Shown: piece after piece, positions 25,143-32,988 of the stretch
How the letters are laid out: each line of letters opens with the position of its first letter
Position numbering within the stretch: the stretch's first letter is position 1
Assembly: GCA_004298065.1 (NCBI GenBank)
Contig: SCRL01000087.1
Location: 1-32,988 of the forward strand
Direction of reading: 5' to 3'
Length of the DNA: 32,988 bases
DNA from: Gammaproteobacteria bacterium
Lineage (GTDB): Bacteria > Pseudomonadota > Gammaproteobacteria > Acidiferrobacterales > Sulfurifustaceae
The notes under the pieces: generated by a model
Told to the model about the DNA's origin: nothing
What the model saw: the letters and a program-made list of their open reading frames with translations, nothing else
Databases searched by the model: none
Position numbers and translations under genes: made by a program

Positions 25143-25148
25143 TATAAT
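25143..25148 (+). promoter_or_regulatory. -10 box of glyQS
   Basis: A consensus TATAAT lies 34 bases before the glyQ start. The -35 region is poor. Confidence 0.55.
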
Positions 25149-25181
25149 TCCCGCGAAATTCCCGCGCCGAACAATAACCTT

Positions 25182-26063
25182 GTGACCTTCCAGGAACTCA
25201 TTCTCGCGCTGTCCCGCTACTGGTCGCGCCAGGGCTGCGTACTGCTGCAGCCCTATGACATGGAGATGGGCGCGGGCACGTTCCACACCGCGACGTTCCT
25301 GCGCGCCATCGGTCCGGAGCCGTGGAAAGCGGCCTATGTCCAACCCTCGCGCCGGCCGAAGGACGGGCGCTACGGCGACAACCCGAATCGCTTGCAGCAT
25401 TACTACCAGTATCAAGTGGTGCTCAAGCCGTCGCCGGACAATATCCAGGACCTGTATCTCGACTCGCTGCGCGAGATTGGCATCAACACATCCCAGCATG
25501 ACGTGCGGTTTGTCGAGGACGACTGGGAATCGCCCACGCTCGGCGCCTGGGGCCTCGGCTGGGAGGTGTGGCTCGACGGGATGGAGGTGACGCAGTTCAC
25601 CTACTTTCAGGAAGTCGGCTCGCTCACCTGCAAGCCGGTGCTGGGCGAGATCACTTACGGATTAGAGCGCCTGGCGATGTATTTGCAGGGCGTGGAGAAC
25701 GTCTTCGACCTCGTGTGGACCAAAGGCGTCTCCTACGGTGACGTCTATCACCAGAACGAGGTCGAGCAGTCGAAGTACAACTTCGAGCACTCGAACGTGA
25801 ACTGGCTGTTCCAGCAGTTCAACGATTACGAATCCGAGGCCAAGCGCCTGATGGAAGCGGCGCTGCCGCTGCCAGCCTACGAGATGGTGTTGAAGTGCTC
25901 GCACGCGTTCAACCTGCTCGATGCGCGCGGCGCCATCTCCACCACCGAGCGCGCGGCCTACATCGGGCGCGTGCGCGCGCTCGCGCGGCTGGTGGCGCAG
26001 AGCTATTACGAATCGCGCGAGCGGCTGGGATTCCCCATGCTTAAGTCAAAAAAAGGGAAATGA
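25182..26063 (+). CDS. glyQ: Glycyl-tRNA synthetase alpha subunit
   Basis: 293 residues (E. coli 303), starting at GTG with the conserved [18 protein letters not shown]. Class II catalytic motifs are evident: [39 protein letters not shown] and the [20 protein letters not shown] region near residues 144-165. The alpha subunit carries the aminoacylation site for glycine and works as an alpha2beta2 complex with GlyS. The stop overlaps glyS (ATGA). The last codons turn AT-rich (ttaagtcaaaaaaaggg), foreshadowing the composition shift in glyS. Confidence 0.97.
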   Translation: MTFQELILALSRYWSRQGCVLLQPYDMEMGAGTFHTATFLRAIGPEPWKAAYVQPSRRPKDGRYGDNPNRLQHYYQYQVVLKPSPDNIQDLYLDSLREIGINTSQHDVRFVEDDWESPTLGAWGLGWEVWLDGMEVTQFTYFQEVGSLTCKPVLGEITYGLERLAMYLQGVENVFDLVWTKGVSYGDVYHQNEVEQSKYNFEHSNVNWLFQQFNDYESEAKRLMEAALPLPAYEMVLKCSHAFNLLDARGAISTTERAAYIGRVRALARLVAQSYYESRERLGFPMLKSKKGK

Positions 26064-28123
26064 GCATGGAAGACGGCTTGTTAATTGAAATCCTTTCGGA
26101 GGAGTTGCCCCCGCGCTCACTTAGTCGTTTGAGTGAGGTATTTGGCACGAATCTTTATGACCAACTGTCAGACGCTGGTTTGTTACCCGTAGAGGCGACT
26201 GAATACAGCATATTTGCCACACCAAGGCGTTTAGCTGCCTATTTTCCACGTGTACGTATTCGACAAGAAGATCGTGAGTCGTTTCGTCGTGGTCCAAAGG
26301 AAGACGCTCCAATAGAGCACGTGCAAGGTTTTGCCCGAGGGTGTGGCGTATCCATCGAGCAATTAGAGAAGGCTAATGGTTTCTACTGCCTTAAAAAGAA
26401 AGTTAAGGGCGAACCTGCAAGTAAGCTAATTCCGGAAATTGTAAACAAGGCTCTGAAGAGTCTGCCTGTGTCCAAGACTATGCGTTGGGGTGCTGGCGAA
26501 ACGCAGTTTGTGCGACCTGTGCACGGTGTAATCCTACTCCACGGTAAAAAGGTGGTTCCCGGCACGGTGCTGGGCTGCAAAAGCGGCAACAAAACCTTAG
26601 GCCACCGCTTCCTAAGCAAGAGTGCGATTACAATTCCAAGTGCGAAGGATTACGAGAGGCTTCTTAAAAAGAAAGGCAAGGTTATCTCACACTTCGAAGC
26701 TCGCCGCGACGCGATTGCCAAGGGGCTCGATGCCGCGGCGAAGAAGGCCGGCAAGAGCGTGCGTTGGGACCTCGGCAAGGCTGCCGAGCTCGTGGACGAG
26801 GTCGCCTGTCTGGTCGAGCATCCCGTGGTCCATATGGGTACGTTCGACCAGGTGTTCCTCGACGTGCCCAAGGAATGTCTCGTCGTCAGCATGCAACAGC
26901 ACCAGAAGTATTTTCCGCTCGCGGGCGCCGACGGCAAGCTGCTGAACAAATTCCTGTTCGTCGCCAACATGAAGGCGGCGAATCCGAAGCACATTATTCA
27001 CGGCAACGAGCGCGTGCTGCGCGCGCGCCTGTCGGACGCGCGTTTCTTCTACGACCAGGACCGCAAGCACAAGCTCGAAGAGCGCGTGCCGCGGCTCGCC
27101 CACGTCGTGTACCACAACAAGCTCGGGAGCCAGCTGGAGCGCGTGCAGCGCCTGACCAAGCTTGCCGGTGAGATCGCGCACCTGCTCAAGACCGACGCCG
27201 CCGGCGCCGAGCGCGCGGCGTATCTGTGCAAGGCCGACCTGCTGACCGAGATGGTGGGCGAGTTCCCCGAGTTGCAGGGGATCATGGGCCATTACTATGC
27301 GCTGCACGACGGCGAGTCGGCGTTCGTCGCCGGCGCCATCGAGCAGCATTATTTCCCCAAGGGCGCGGGCGGCGAGCTGCCGGCCGGGCCGATCGCGCTG
27401 AGCGTGGCGCTCGCCGACAAGCTCGACACGCTCACCGGCATCTTCGGCATCGGGCTTGCACCCACCGGTGAGAAGGATCCGTTCGGATTGCGCCGGGCAG
27501 CACTCGGTGTGGTGCGCATCCTGATCGAAAAACAATTGCCGCTCGACGTGCGCGCGCTATTCGAGCGCGCGCGCGGCCAGTTCCCGGGCGGGGTTGTGGC
27601 CGAGAGCGTGGCCCAGGACCTGTACGGCTTCCTGCTTGAGCGCCTGAAGCCCTATCTGCGCGAGCAGGGCTTCCGCCCGGACGAAATCGACGCCGTGCTG
27701 AGCCTCAATCCCACGCGCCTCGACCAGACATTAAAGCGCCTGGAGGCGTTGCAGGCGTTCCGGCGCCTGCCGGAGGCCGAGGCCCTGGCCGCGGCCAACA
27801 AGCGCATCCGCAATATTCTGCGCCAAGCCGGGGGCAAGCCCGCGGCGGAGGTCAATCCCGCGCTGCTGCGCGAGGACGCCGAAAAACACCTTGCGGAGCA
27901 GGTGGCGGCACGGCGTACCGAGGTCGAGCCGCTGTTCCACCATGCCGACTACGGCGCGGCGCTCAAGCGCTTGGCGAGCTTACGCCCGGCAGTGGATGCG
28001 TTCTTCGACAAGGTCATGGTGATGACGGACGACCCGGCCGTGCGCAACAACCGGCTGGCGCTGCTGAACAATCTGAGCGAGCTGTTCCTCGGCGCGGCGG
28101 ACATCTCGCGCCTGCAAAGCTGA
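26060..28123 (+). CDS. glyS: Glycyl-tRNA synthetase beta subunit
   Basis: 687 residues, as expected for GlyS (E. coli 689), with the start [15 protein letters not shown] and typical internal segments ([55 protein letters not shown]) and a C-terminal anticodon-binding region. It supplies tRNA binding for GlyQ. An ATG at 26066 has better spacing to AAGGG than the overlapping ATG at 26060. The coding sequence up to about 26697 is much lower in GC than the rest, although the protein remains intact across the junction. Confidence 0.96.
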   Translation: MSMEDGLLIEILSEELPPRSLSRLSEVFGTNLYDQLSDAGLLPVEATEYSIFATPRRLAAYFPRVRIRQEDRESFRRGPKEDAPIEHVQGFARGCGVSIEQLEKANGFYCLKKKVKGEPASKLIPEIVNKALKSLPVSKTMRWGAGETQFVRPVHGVILLHGKKVVPGTVLGCKSGNKTLGHRFLSKSAITIPSAKDYERLLKKKGKVISHFEARRDAIAKGLDAAAKKAGKSVRWDLGKAAELVDEVACLVEHPVVHMGTFDQVFLDVPKECLVVSMQQHQKYFPLAGADGKLLNKFLFVANMKAANPKHIIHGNERVLRARLSDARFFYDQDRKHKLEERVPRLAHVVYHNKLGSQLERVQRLTKLAGEIAHLLKTDAAGAERAAYLCKADLLTEMVGEFPELQGIMGHYYALHDGESAFVAGAIEQHYFPKGAGGELPAGPIALSVALADKLDTLTGIFGIGLAPTGEKDPFGLRRAALGVVRILIEKQLPLDVRALFERARGQFPGGVVAESVAQDLYGFLLERLKPYLREQGFRPDEIDAVLSLNPTRLDQTLKRLEALQAFRRLPEAEALAAANKRIRNILRQAGGKPAAEVNPALLREDAEKHLAEQVAARRTEVEPLFHHADYGAALKRLASLRPAVDAFFDKVMVMTDDPAVRNNRLALLNNLSELFLGAADISRLQS
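26064..26697 (+). other. Low-GC segment of glyS
   Basis: Sample counts: 28/60 GC at 26221-26280 and 26/60 at 26641-26700, against 42/60 at 26701-26760 and 42/60 at 27121-27180. Codons ending in A or T dominate before the junction and G or C after it. Confidence 0.85.
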
Positions 28124-28133
28124 GAGGTATTCT

Positions 28134-28466
28134 ATGAACGCCGATTCCTACCAGGACATGCTCGCGGCGGTGCAGGCGTTCCATGCCAAGCACCGTTTTC
28201 GTGAGCAGGGTGGCGAGGAGATGACCTACCGCATCGCACTCATGGCCGAGGAGTTGGGAGAGATCGCCGAGTGCGTCACCAAGGGCAAGGACAAGGAAAA
28301 GCTGGCCGAAGAGGTGGCCGACCTGTTCATCCTCGTGCTCGGTACCGCCATCGCCCAGGACTTTGACCTCAAGCAGGCGTTCTGGGACAAGATGAAGAAA
28401 ATCGAAGCGCGCCAGGGCCGGATCGTCAACGGCCGCATCCGCGTGTCGGAGTTCCGGGATAAATGA
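28134..28466 (+). CDS. MazG-like nucleotide pyrophosphohydrolase
   Basis: 110 residues, a single MazG/RS21-C6-type helical domain. The magnesium-binding motif is visible as EELGEIAE followed by EEVADLFILVLG about 20 residues later (the ExxE-x(n)-ExxD pattern). Such enzymes hydrolyse (d)NTPs to monophosphates, often as house-cleaning of damaged nucleotides; the preferred substrate cannot be read off. It starts 10 bases after glyS, with a GAGAGG site before the ATG, and overlaps gmhB as ATGA. Confidence 0.85.
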   Translation: MNADSYQDMLAAVQAFHAKHRFREQGGEEMTYRIALMAEELGEIAECVTKGKDKEKLAEEVADLFILVLGTAIAQDFDLKQAFWDKMKKIEARQGRIVNGRIRVSEFRDK

Positions 28467-29011
28467 AACTCGTCATTCTCGACCGTGACGGTGTCATCAA
28501 CCACGACTCCGACGCCTACATCAAATCGCCCGAGGAGTGGCGCCCGATCGCGGGCAGCCTCGAAGCCATCGCGCGCCTGACGCGCGAGGGCTACCGCGTG
28601 GTCGTCGCCACCAACCAGTCGGGCGTGGCGCGCGGGCTGTTCGACATGGATACGCTCGGCAAGATTCACGCGAAGATGGTGGACGCGGTGCGTGCCAAGG
28701 GCGGCGAGATTGACGGCATTTTCTTCTGTCCCCACGGGCCGGACGATAAATGCCATTGCCGCAAGCCCGAACCGGGGCTGTACGAGGAAATCGCCGACCG
28801 GCTCAAGATCAGCCTCGACGGCGTTTATTCCGTCGGCGACTCCGAGCGCGACGTGATCGCGGCGCGCGCCGCCGCCGCGCGCCCGGTGCTGGTGCGCACC
28901 GGCAAGGGCGAGCGCACGCTGCGCAAGGGCAAGAACCTGGGCGAGGTGCCGGTGTACCCCGACCTCGCGGCCTTCGTGGACGGCCTGCTCCACGGCGAGT
29001 TGTCGGGCTGA
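28463..29011 (+). CDS. gmhB: D-glycero-beta-D-manno-heptose 1,7-bisphosphate 7-phosphatase
   Basis: 182 residues, a HAD phosphatase. The nucleophile motif is LDRDGVIN with Asp7 and Asp9. The ATNQSG motif is at 49-54. The zinc-binding set C-P-H...C-H-C (Cys89, His91, Cys97, Cys99) distinguishes GmhB from histidinol phosphatase relatives. VYSVGDSERDV carries the late acidic motif. The enzyme acts in ADP-heptose synthesis for lipopolysaccharide inner core. It sits between a MazG-like gene and plsC in an overlapping operon. Confidence 0.94.
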   Translation: MKLVILDRDGVINHDSDAYIKSPEEWRPIAGSLEAIARLTREGYRVVVATNQSGVARGLFDMDTLGKIHAKMVDAVRAKGGEIDGIFFCPHGPDDKCHCRKPEPGLYEEIADRLKISLDGVYSVGDSERDVIAARAAAARPVLVRTGKGERTLRKGKNLGEVPVYPDLAAFVDGLLHGELSG

Positions 29012-29012
29012 C

Positions 29013-29735
29013 GTGCAGTACCTGCGCTCCGCGCTGTTCAACCTGCTGATGTTGCTGACGGTGCTCGTGTTTGCACCGCTCGCGCTATTGACCTTCCCGT
29101 TGCCGCACCCGCTGCGCTACCGCTTCATCAGCCAGTGGGCGCGCCTCCAGACCTGGCTCATCGGCGTGCTGTGCGGCGTCCGCTACCGCGTCGAGGGGCG
29201 GGAGCATCTGCCGAAAGGCCCGGCCATCATCCTCGCCAAGCACCAGTCGGCGTGGGAGACCATCGCGTTCCAGAAAATCTTTCCGATCCAGACCTGGGTA
29301 CTCAAGCGCGAGTTGCTGCTGATTCCGTTCTTCGGCTGGGGCCTGGCGCTGATGAAGCCCATCGCCATCGACCGCGGCGCGGGGCGTAAGGCGGTCACGC
29401 AGGTCATCGAGCAGGGACAGGCGCGGTTGAAGGAAGGCATCTGGATCGTGGTATTCCCCGAGGGCACGCGCATGGCGCCCGGCACCACGCGGCGCTACGG
29501 CATCGGCGGCGCCGCGCTCGCGGCCGAGTCCGGTTATCCCGTCGTTCCCGTCGCCCACAACGCCGGTTTCTTCTGGCCGCGCCGCGGCTTCCTAAAGAAA
29601 CCCGGCACGATTCACGTTGTCATCGGACCGGTGATTCACACGCGCGGCAAGAGCGCGGAAGAAATCAACCGTGCGGCGGAGGAGTGGATCGAAAATAAGA
29701 TGGTAGAGCTGGAGAAGCGGACGTCAGCTTCCTGA
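29013..29735 (+). CDS. plsC: 1-acyl-sn-glycerol-3-phosphate acyltransferase
   Basis: 240 residues from the GTG one base after the gmhB stop. An N-terminal membrane helix (about 8-30) precedes the acyltransferase core. Motif I is HQSAWE (His77), with Glu in place of the usual Asp, a variant also common in PlsC; motif III is FPEGTR (148-153); VVPVAHNAG is motif IV. It transfers an acyl chain to lysophosphatidate at the inner membrane. The 3' end overlaps the convergent peptidase gene by 12 bases. Confidence 0.92.
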   Translation: MQYLRSALFNLLMLLTVLVFAPLALLTFPLPHPLRYRFISQWARLQTWLIGVLCGVRYRVEGREHLPKGPAIILAKHQSAWETIAFQKIFPIQTWVLKRELLLIPFFGWGLALMKPIAIDRGAGRKAVTQVIEQGQARLKEGIWIVVFPEGTRMAPGTTRRYGIGGAALAAESGYPVVPVAHNAGFFWPRRGFLKKPGTIHVVIGPVIHTRGKSAEEINRAAEEWIENKMVELEKRTSAS

Positions 29736-30562
29736 CACTGCCTTGCAGGCATAAGGCCAGATCACGCGCGCCTTCCCGCTGTTCACGACTTTGCCCGATT
29801 CCGTCATGTAGGGAATGACGACCTTCTTCTGGTCGGTCGAGAGTTTGCGTACCGCAACAGTTTCCATCGGCTCGCCGCGGAAGATCGCCAGCGGGTCGGC
29901 CACCTGGCCGTTGATGGGGAAGAACACTACCTCGCCGGAAAAGTATTGGTCGTCCGGGCTGACGAATAAATCCAGATGCAGGTGGGAATGCCGCCACCGC
30001 CGTAATGGCGCCCGCCGGTTCCGCTGGTGCCCGTATCCGCGATTTTCTGTCCCAATTTCACGCGCGCGCCGATTTCGAGCGCGGGCATCTCCTTCAGATG
30101 CTTGTAGCGCGTGTACGTCCACACTGAATATCCCGTATCGGCCGGGGCGTGCTGGATGACGATGCCTATACCGCCGATGTCATCGGGCGTTTCTTCCTTT
30201 TTCGCCACGACCGTGCCGTCAGCGATCGCCAGAATCGGCGTGCCCTCGGACGCCGGAATGTCGAGGCCGGCGTGCATGCCGTGGTTGAAGCGCGGGTTGC
30301 GCGCGCTGCCGTCGCCGCGTTTGGGGTCGGCGAAGAACGAGTCTGCCTGGGGACATGTGGCGTCTTTCGGATAGACCGCCACCAAGCCGATTTCTTCCAA
30401 GCCCCGCTCGCGCAGCCCGCTCAACGACGCGCGTGTGGGGTGAAAGTACTTCTGGGATATTTCGCGGTTGCTGGGTTGATCCGAATCATTGGCGAAAATA
30501 GGCGCAGTTAGGATAAGGGCCATAACTGACACTAGCAATTTTTCTCTGTTCATTGTCGTCAT
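29724..30562 (-). pseudogene. M23-type peptidase gene with a frameshift
   Basis: Two frames together give one M23 (LytM-like) protein of about 278 residues. Frame one (from 30562) has a signal peptide, the first metal motif FNHGMHAGLDI (His97, Asp101) and YKHL. After GGRHYGGG it runs off into IPTCIWIYS. The second frame then supplies the missing HSHLHLDLF motif and a plausible C-terminus to 29724. The shift lies at about 29988-30002 in a GGCGGTGGCGG stretch and equals one lost base. It may be a true inactivation or a sequencing error. It follows the Sel1-repeat gene by 16 bases. Confidence 0.8.
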
Positions 30563-30578
30563 CGATAATTCCGAGCTT

Positions 30579-31220
30579 TCAAGGATTCTGCCCTCTCGAT
30601 TTCGTGTCGCTCATAATTCGGAGCCATGTACGTGCTTCAGCATGCCCTTGAGCCGCAGCCTTTTCAGCCCATTTCTTTGCTTCACTCTCGTTTTTTGCAA
30701 CACCTGCACCTCCAATATAGAGAACGGCCAAACTAAACTGAGCCTGAGCCACACCATCGTCGGCAGCTTTCCTGAGCCACTTGGCACAGGTCTCAAAGTT
30801 CCGTTCAACTCCTTCGCCGTTACAGAACATAAGGCCAATATTGGCTTTAGCTTCTGGGTAGTTCTGAGCGACAGATTTCTCAAACCATTTCATTGCTTCC
30901 GTGGGATTTCGTGTGCCACCATATCCTGCCTTGAGCATATGGCCGAGATTGTTTTGTGCAATCGGATTGCCGGCCTCGGCAGCTATGCGATACCACTTCA
31001 TCGCCTCGGAAAAATTACTCTTCACGCCGCGTCCGTGTTGATACATCCATCCGATATTTTTTGCTGCTTCGGCGTCTCCATGCTTAGCTGCTTCTAAAAA
31101 TTCGGAGAAGGCTGTTTTGTAATCACCCCGCTCTGCAGCTGCTAGCCCTTCTGGAGTACCAGCGTGCAAATTTAGGGCTGTAAGGAAAACAAGGATTGCT
31201 GGTATAAGAGTTCGCTTCAT
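30579..31220 (-). CDS. Secreted Sel1-repeat (TPR-like) protein
   Basis: 213 residues from ATG 31218-31220; this start gives a clean signal peptide (MKRTLIPAILVFLTALNLHA), whereas an in-frame ATG at 31274 would bury it. About four Sel1 repeats of 36 residues follow at about 49-192, each with the A-x-x-x-L/I-G-x-M/L-Y/F...G-x-G-V...A-x-K-W pattern (NIGWMYQHGRGV, NLGHMLKAGYGG, NIGLMFCNGEGV, SLAVLYIGGAGV). Such repeats mediate protein contacts, often in the periplasm. Composition is low in GC (26 of 60 at 30841-30900), suggesting transfer. Confidence 0.88.
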   Translation of the reverse strand: MKRTLIPAILVFLTALNLHAGTPEGLAAAERGDYKTAFSEFLEAAKHGDAEAAKNIGWMYQHGRGVKSNFSEAMKWYRIAAEAGNPIAQNNLGHMLKAGYGGTRNPTEAMKWFEKSVAQNYPEAKANIGLMFCNGEGVERNFETCAKWLRKAADDGVAQAQFSLAVLYIGGAGVAKNESEAKKWAEKAAAQGHAEARTWLRIMSDTKSRGQNP

Positions 31221-31316
31221 ATTGGCGGAGTCGACCGTTACGGGAATCTTCTTTCTCATGGCATTGAGGCGCATCGCTGTTACGCCATGTATAGCATGTT
31301 CCGGCCGATGGGTAAT

Positions 31317-32090
31317 TCAGGGGCCGGTATTGGCAAGCGCGGCAAACTCCGTCAAAGACAATGTTTCAGCGCGCCGGCCGGGATCAATGCTGAGTCGTTC
31401 CATCGTTTCCGGTGTCGCCAATCCCTTGAGCGTATTGCGCAACACCTTGCGCCGCTGGCTGAAGGCGGCTTTGACGATTTGCGCGAAGCGCTGTGGGTCG
31501 TGGACTTCGACTGGCGGCTTTTCGTAGGGGGTCAGGCGCACGACGGACGAATCCACCTTCGGCGGTGGGCGGAAGGCGCCGGGGGCGACGTTGAAGAGTT
31601 TTTCCACCTTCGCGCCCCATTGCAGCATCACCGACAGCCTCCCGTAATCCTTCCCACCCGGTGCCGCAGCCATGCGGTCCACGACTTCCTTTTGCAGCAT
31701 GAACAGCATGTCGCCAATACAGTGCGCCTGGTCGAGCAGGTGAAAGAGAATGGGCGTGGAGATGTTGTACGGCAGGTTGCCGATGATGCGCAGCTTGCTG
31801 TGCGACGGTGCCAGCGAGCAGAAATCAAACTTGAGCGCGTCGGCGTTGTGGATGGTGACCGATTCCGGCAACGACTGGCGCAGGCGTTCAATCAGGTCGC
31901 GGTCGAGCTCGACCACGTCCAGCTTCGCCACCTTGCCGGCCAGCTCGCGCGTGAGCACGCCTTCGCCGGGGCCGATTTCGACGACGTGATCCGAGGGCTT
32001 GGGGTCGAACGCCGTAACGATGCGTTGGATGATGCCGCGCTCGTGCAGGAAGTGCTGGCCGAAGCGCTTGCGGGGCCGGTGCGTGGGCAT
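31317..32090 (-). CDS. rsmA: 16S rRNA (adenine1518/1519-N6) dimethyltransferase
   Basis: 257 residues. It starts with RPRKRFGQHFLHE; SAM motif I is VVEIGPGEGVLTREL (about 36-50); the catalytic motif IV is NLPYNIS; the PFRPPPKVDSSVV segment is typical of KsgA. It dimethylates two adenosines in helix 45 of 16S rRNA late in small-subunit assembly. The ATG overlaps the pdxA stop by one base (TGATG), the usual pdxA-rsmA coupling. Confidence 0.96.
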   Translation of the reverse strand: MPTHRPRKRFGQHFLHERGIIQRIVTAFDPKPSDHVVEIGPGEGVLTRELAGKVAKLDVVELDRDLIERLRQSLPESVTIHNADALKFDFCSLAPSHSKLRIIGNLPYNISTPILFHLLDQAHCIGDMLFMLQKEVVDRMAAAPGGKDYGRLSVMLQWGAKVEKLFNVAPGAFRPPPKVDSSVVRLTPYEKPPVEVHDPQRFAQIVKAAFSQRRKVLRNTLKGLATPETMERLSIDPGRRAETLSLTEFAALANTGP

Positions 32091-32988
32091 CAGGCTTTGG
32101 TGCGCGTCTTGACCATCGCCAGCGCCATGTCGAGCGCGGTATAGAGGCTCGACGGATCGGCCTTGCCGGTGCCGGCGAGTTCGAGCGCGGTGCCATGGTC
32201 CACGGAGGTGCGGATGAACGGCAGGCCGAGGGTGACGTTCACCGCGTGCGCGAAGTCGTGGTGCTTCAGCACCGGTAGACCCTGATCGTGGTACATGGCG
32301 AGCACCGCGTCCACGTGCTTCAGGCCCTCGGGCAGGAACGCCGTGTCGGCGGGCACCGGGCCTTCGAGCTTCATGCCCTTGGCGGTGAGCGCCTGGATGA
32401 CAGGCTCGATGACCTGGATTTCCTCGCGCCCCAGATGACCCGATTCGCCCGCGTGCGGATTGAGGCCGCAGACGCGGATACGCGGGTCAGCGAGGCCGAA
32501 TTTACTCTTCAGGTCGTGGTGCAGGATTTCGAGTACCGCCGTGAGCCGTTCGCGCGTGATCGCGCGCGGGACGTCGGAAATCGGCAAATGCGTGGTCACG
32601 AGCGCCACGCGCAGCCCGCCGGCTGTGAGCATCATGACCGGCATGACATTACCTGCTTTTGCCGCGAGATATTCGGTATGGCCGGTGAAGGCGATACCGG
32701 CATCGTTGATGACGCCCTTGTGCACCGGGCCGGTGACGAGCGCGTCGAACTCGCCGCGCAGGCAGCCTTCGATTGCCCGGTTCAGGGTTTCGAGCACATA
32801 CGGCGCGTTCGCCTTATCGAGCCGGCCGGGCTCGACCGGCGCTTTGGCGATGACCGGAAGCAGGTAGCAGCCGGCAGTGGGCTGGTTTTGCCATTCAGGG
32901 AGATCGAACGACAGGCCAAGCGCACGGGCACGGGTGCGCAGCACGGCGGGATCGGCGATGACCACGAGGCGGGCGCGTGGTGCGCGCG
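32090..32988 (-). CDS. pdxA: 4-hydroxythreonine-4-phosphate dehydrogenase (5' end beyond window)
   Basis: The frame is open from its stop (32090-32092) to the right edge, about 299 residues; the N-terminus is missing. A GTG at 32965 is in frame but internal: preceding residues (ARL before VVIADP) continue the family alignment. Metal-binding histidines are in FTGHTEYLA, and the late [20 protein letters not shown] and [19 protein letters not shown] motifs are intact. The enzyme oxidises 4-phosphohydroxy-L-threonine in pyridoxal phosphate synthesis. Confidence 0.95.
   Translation of the reverse strand, partial: RAPRARLVVIADPAVLRTRARALGLSFDLPEWQNQPTAGCYLLPVIAKAPVEPGRLDKANAPYVLETLNRAIEGCLRGEFDALVTGPVHKGVINDAGIAFTGHTEYLAAKAGNVMPVMMLTAGGLRVALVTTHLPISDVPRAITRERLTAVLEILHHDLKSKFGLADPRIRVCGLNPHAGESGHLGREEIQVIEPVIQALTAKGMKLEGPVPADTAFLPEGLKHVDAVLAMYHDQGLPVLKHHDFAHAVNVTLGLPFIRTSVDHGTALELAGTGKADPSSLYTALDMALAMVKTRTKA

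Overview
The window is GC-rich, tightly packed chromosomal DNA of a gammaproteobacterium. The conserved order zapB-zapA-6S RNA-5-formyl-THF cyclo-ligase facing ygfB, then pepP-ubiH-ubiI, supports this, as do glyQ-glyS-gmhB-plsC, pdxA-rsmA and a glnA-ntrB-ntrC block with sigma-54/NtrC control. A PA2778/PA2779-type gene pair and a PP-loop/TusA operon would suit an environmental, perhaps sulfur-oxidising or Acidiferrobacter-like lineage, but that placement is a guess. No rRNA, tRNA, CRISPR array, insertion sequence or prophage was found.

Layout. 1-2026 (minus): a YmdB-type phosphodiesterase cut by the left edge, folate cyclo-ligase, 6S RNA, zapA and a zapB-like gene behind a good sigma-70 promoter. 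2145-8220: ygfB, then a minus-strand secreted cysteine peptidase/PA2779 pair, then pepP and two flavin hydroxylases of ubiquinone synthesis. 8221-9977: a lower-GC patch with a small membrane protein of unknown function, a PH-domain membrane protein and a methyltransferase. 9974-10885: an orphan PhnD-type binding protein. 11148-17061: an unusual accessory locus, a DUF3604 enzyme and a DASS-type transporter on the minus strand, divergent from a Crp/Fnr regulator coupled to a binding protein with no signal peptide.

17184-21483: the nitrogen block. ntrBC and glnA each have NtrC sites; glnA has a clear -24/-12 promoter and a strong terminator, and one NtrC site lies inside the 3' end of the neighbouring cation-efflux gene. 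21463-24149: a three-gene overlapping operon (PP-loop ATPase, TusA, cation efflux) preceded by an 88-nt structured RNA with its own promoter and terminator, the best candidate for an undescribed regulatory element. 24268-29735: mtgA, glyQ, glyS, a MazG-like hydrolase, gmhB and plsC; the first 210 or so codons of glyS have much lower GC than the rest, as if imported. 29724-31220: a frameshifted M23 peptidase and a Sel1-repeat protein. 31317-32988: rsmA and pdxA, the latter cut by the right edge.

Three intergenic spots carry imperfect inverted repeats: two copies of a CACAGAG family and one of an AATCCTG family.
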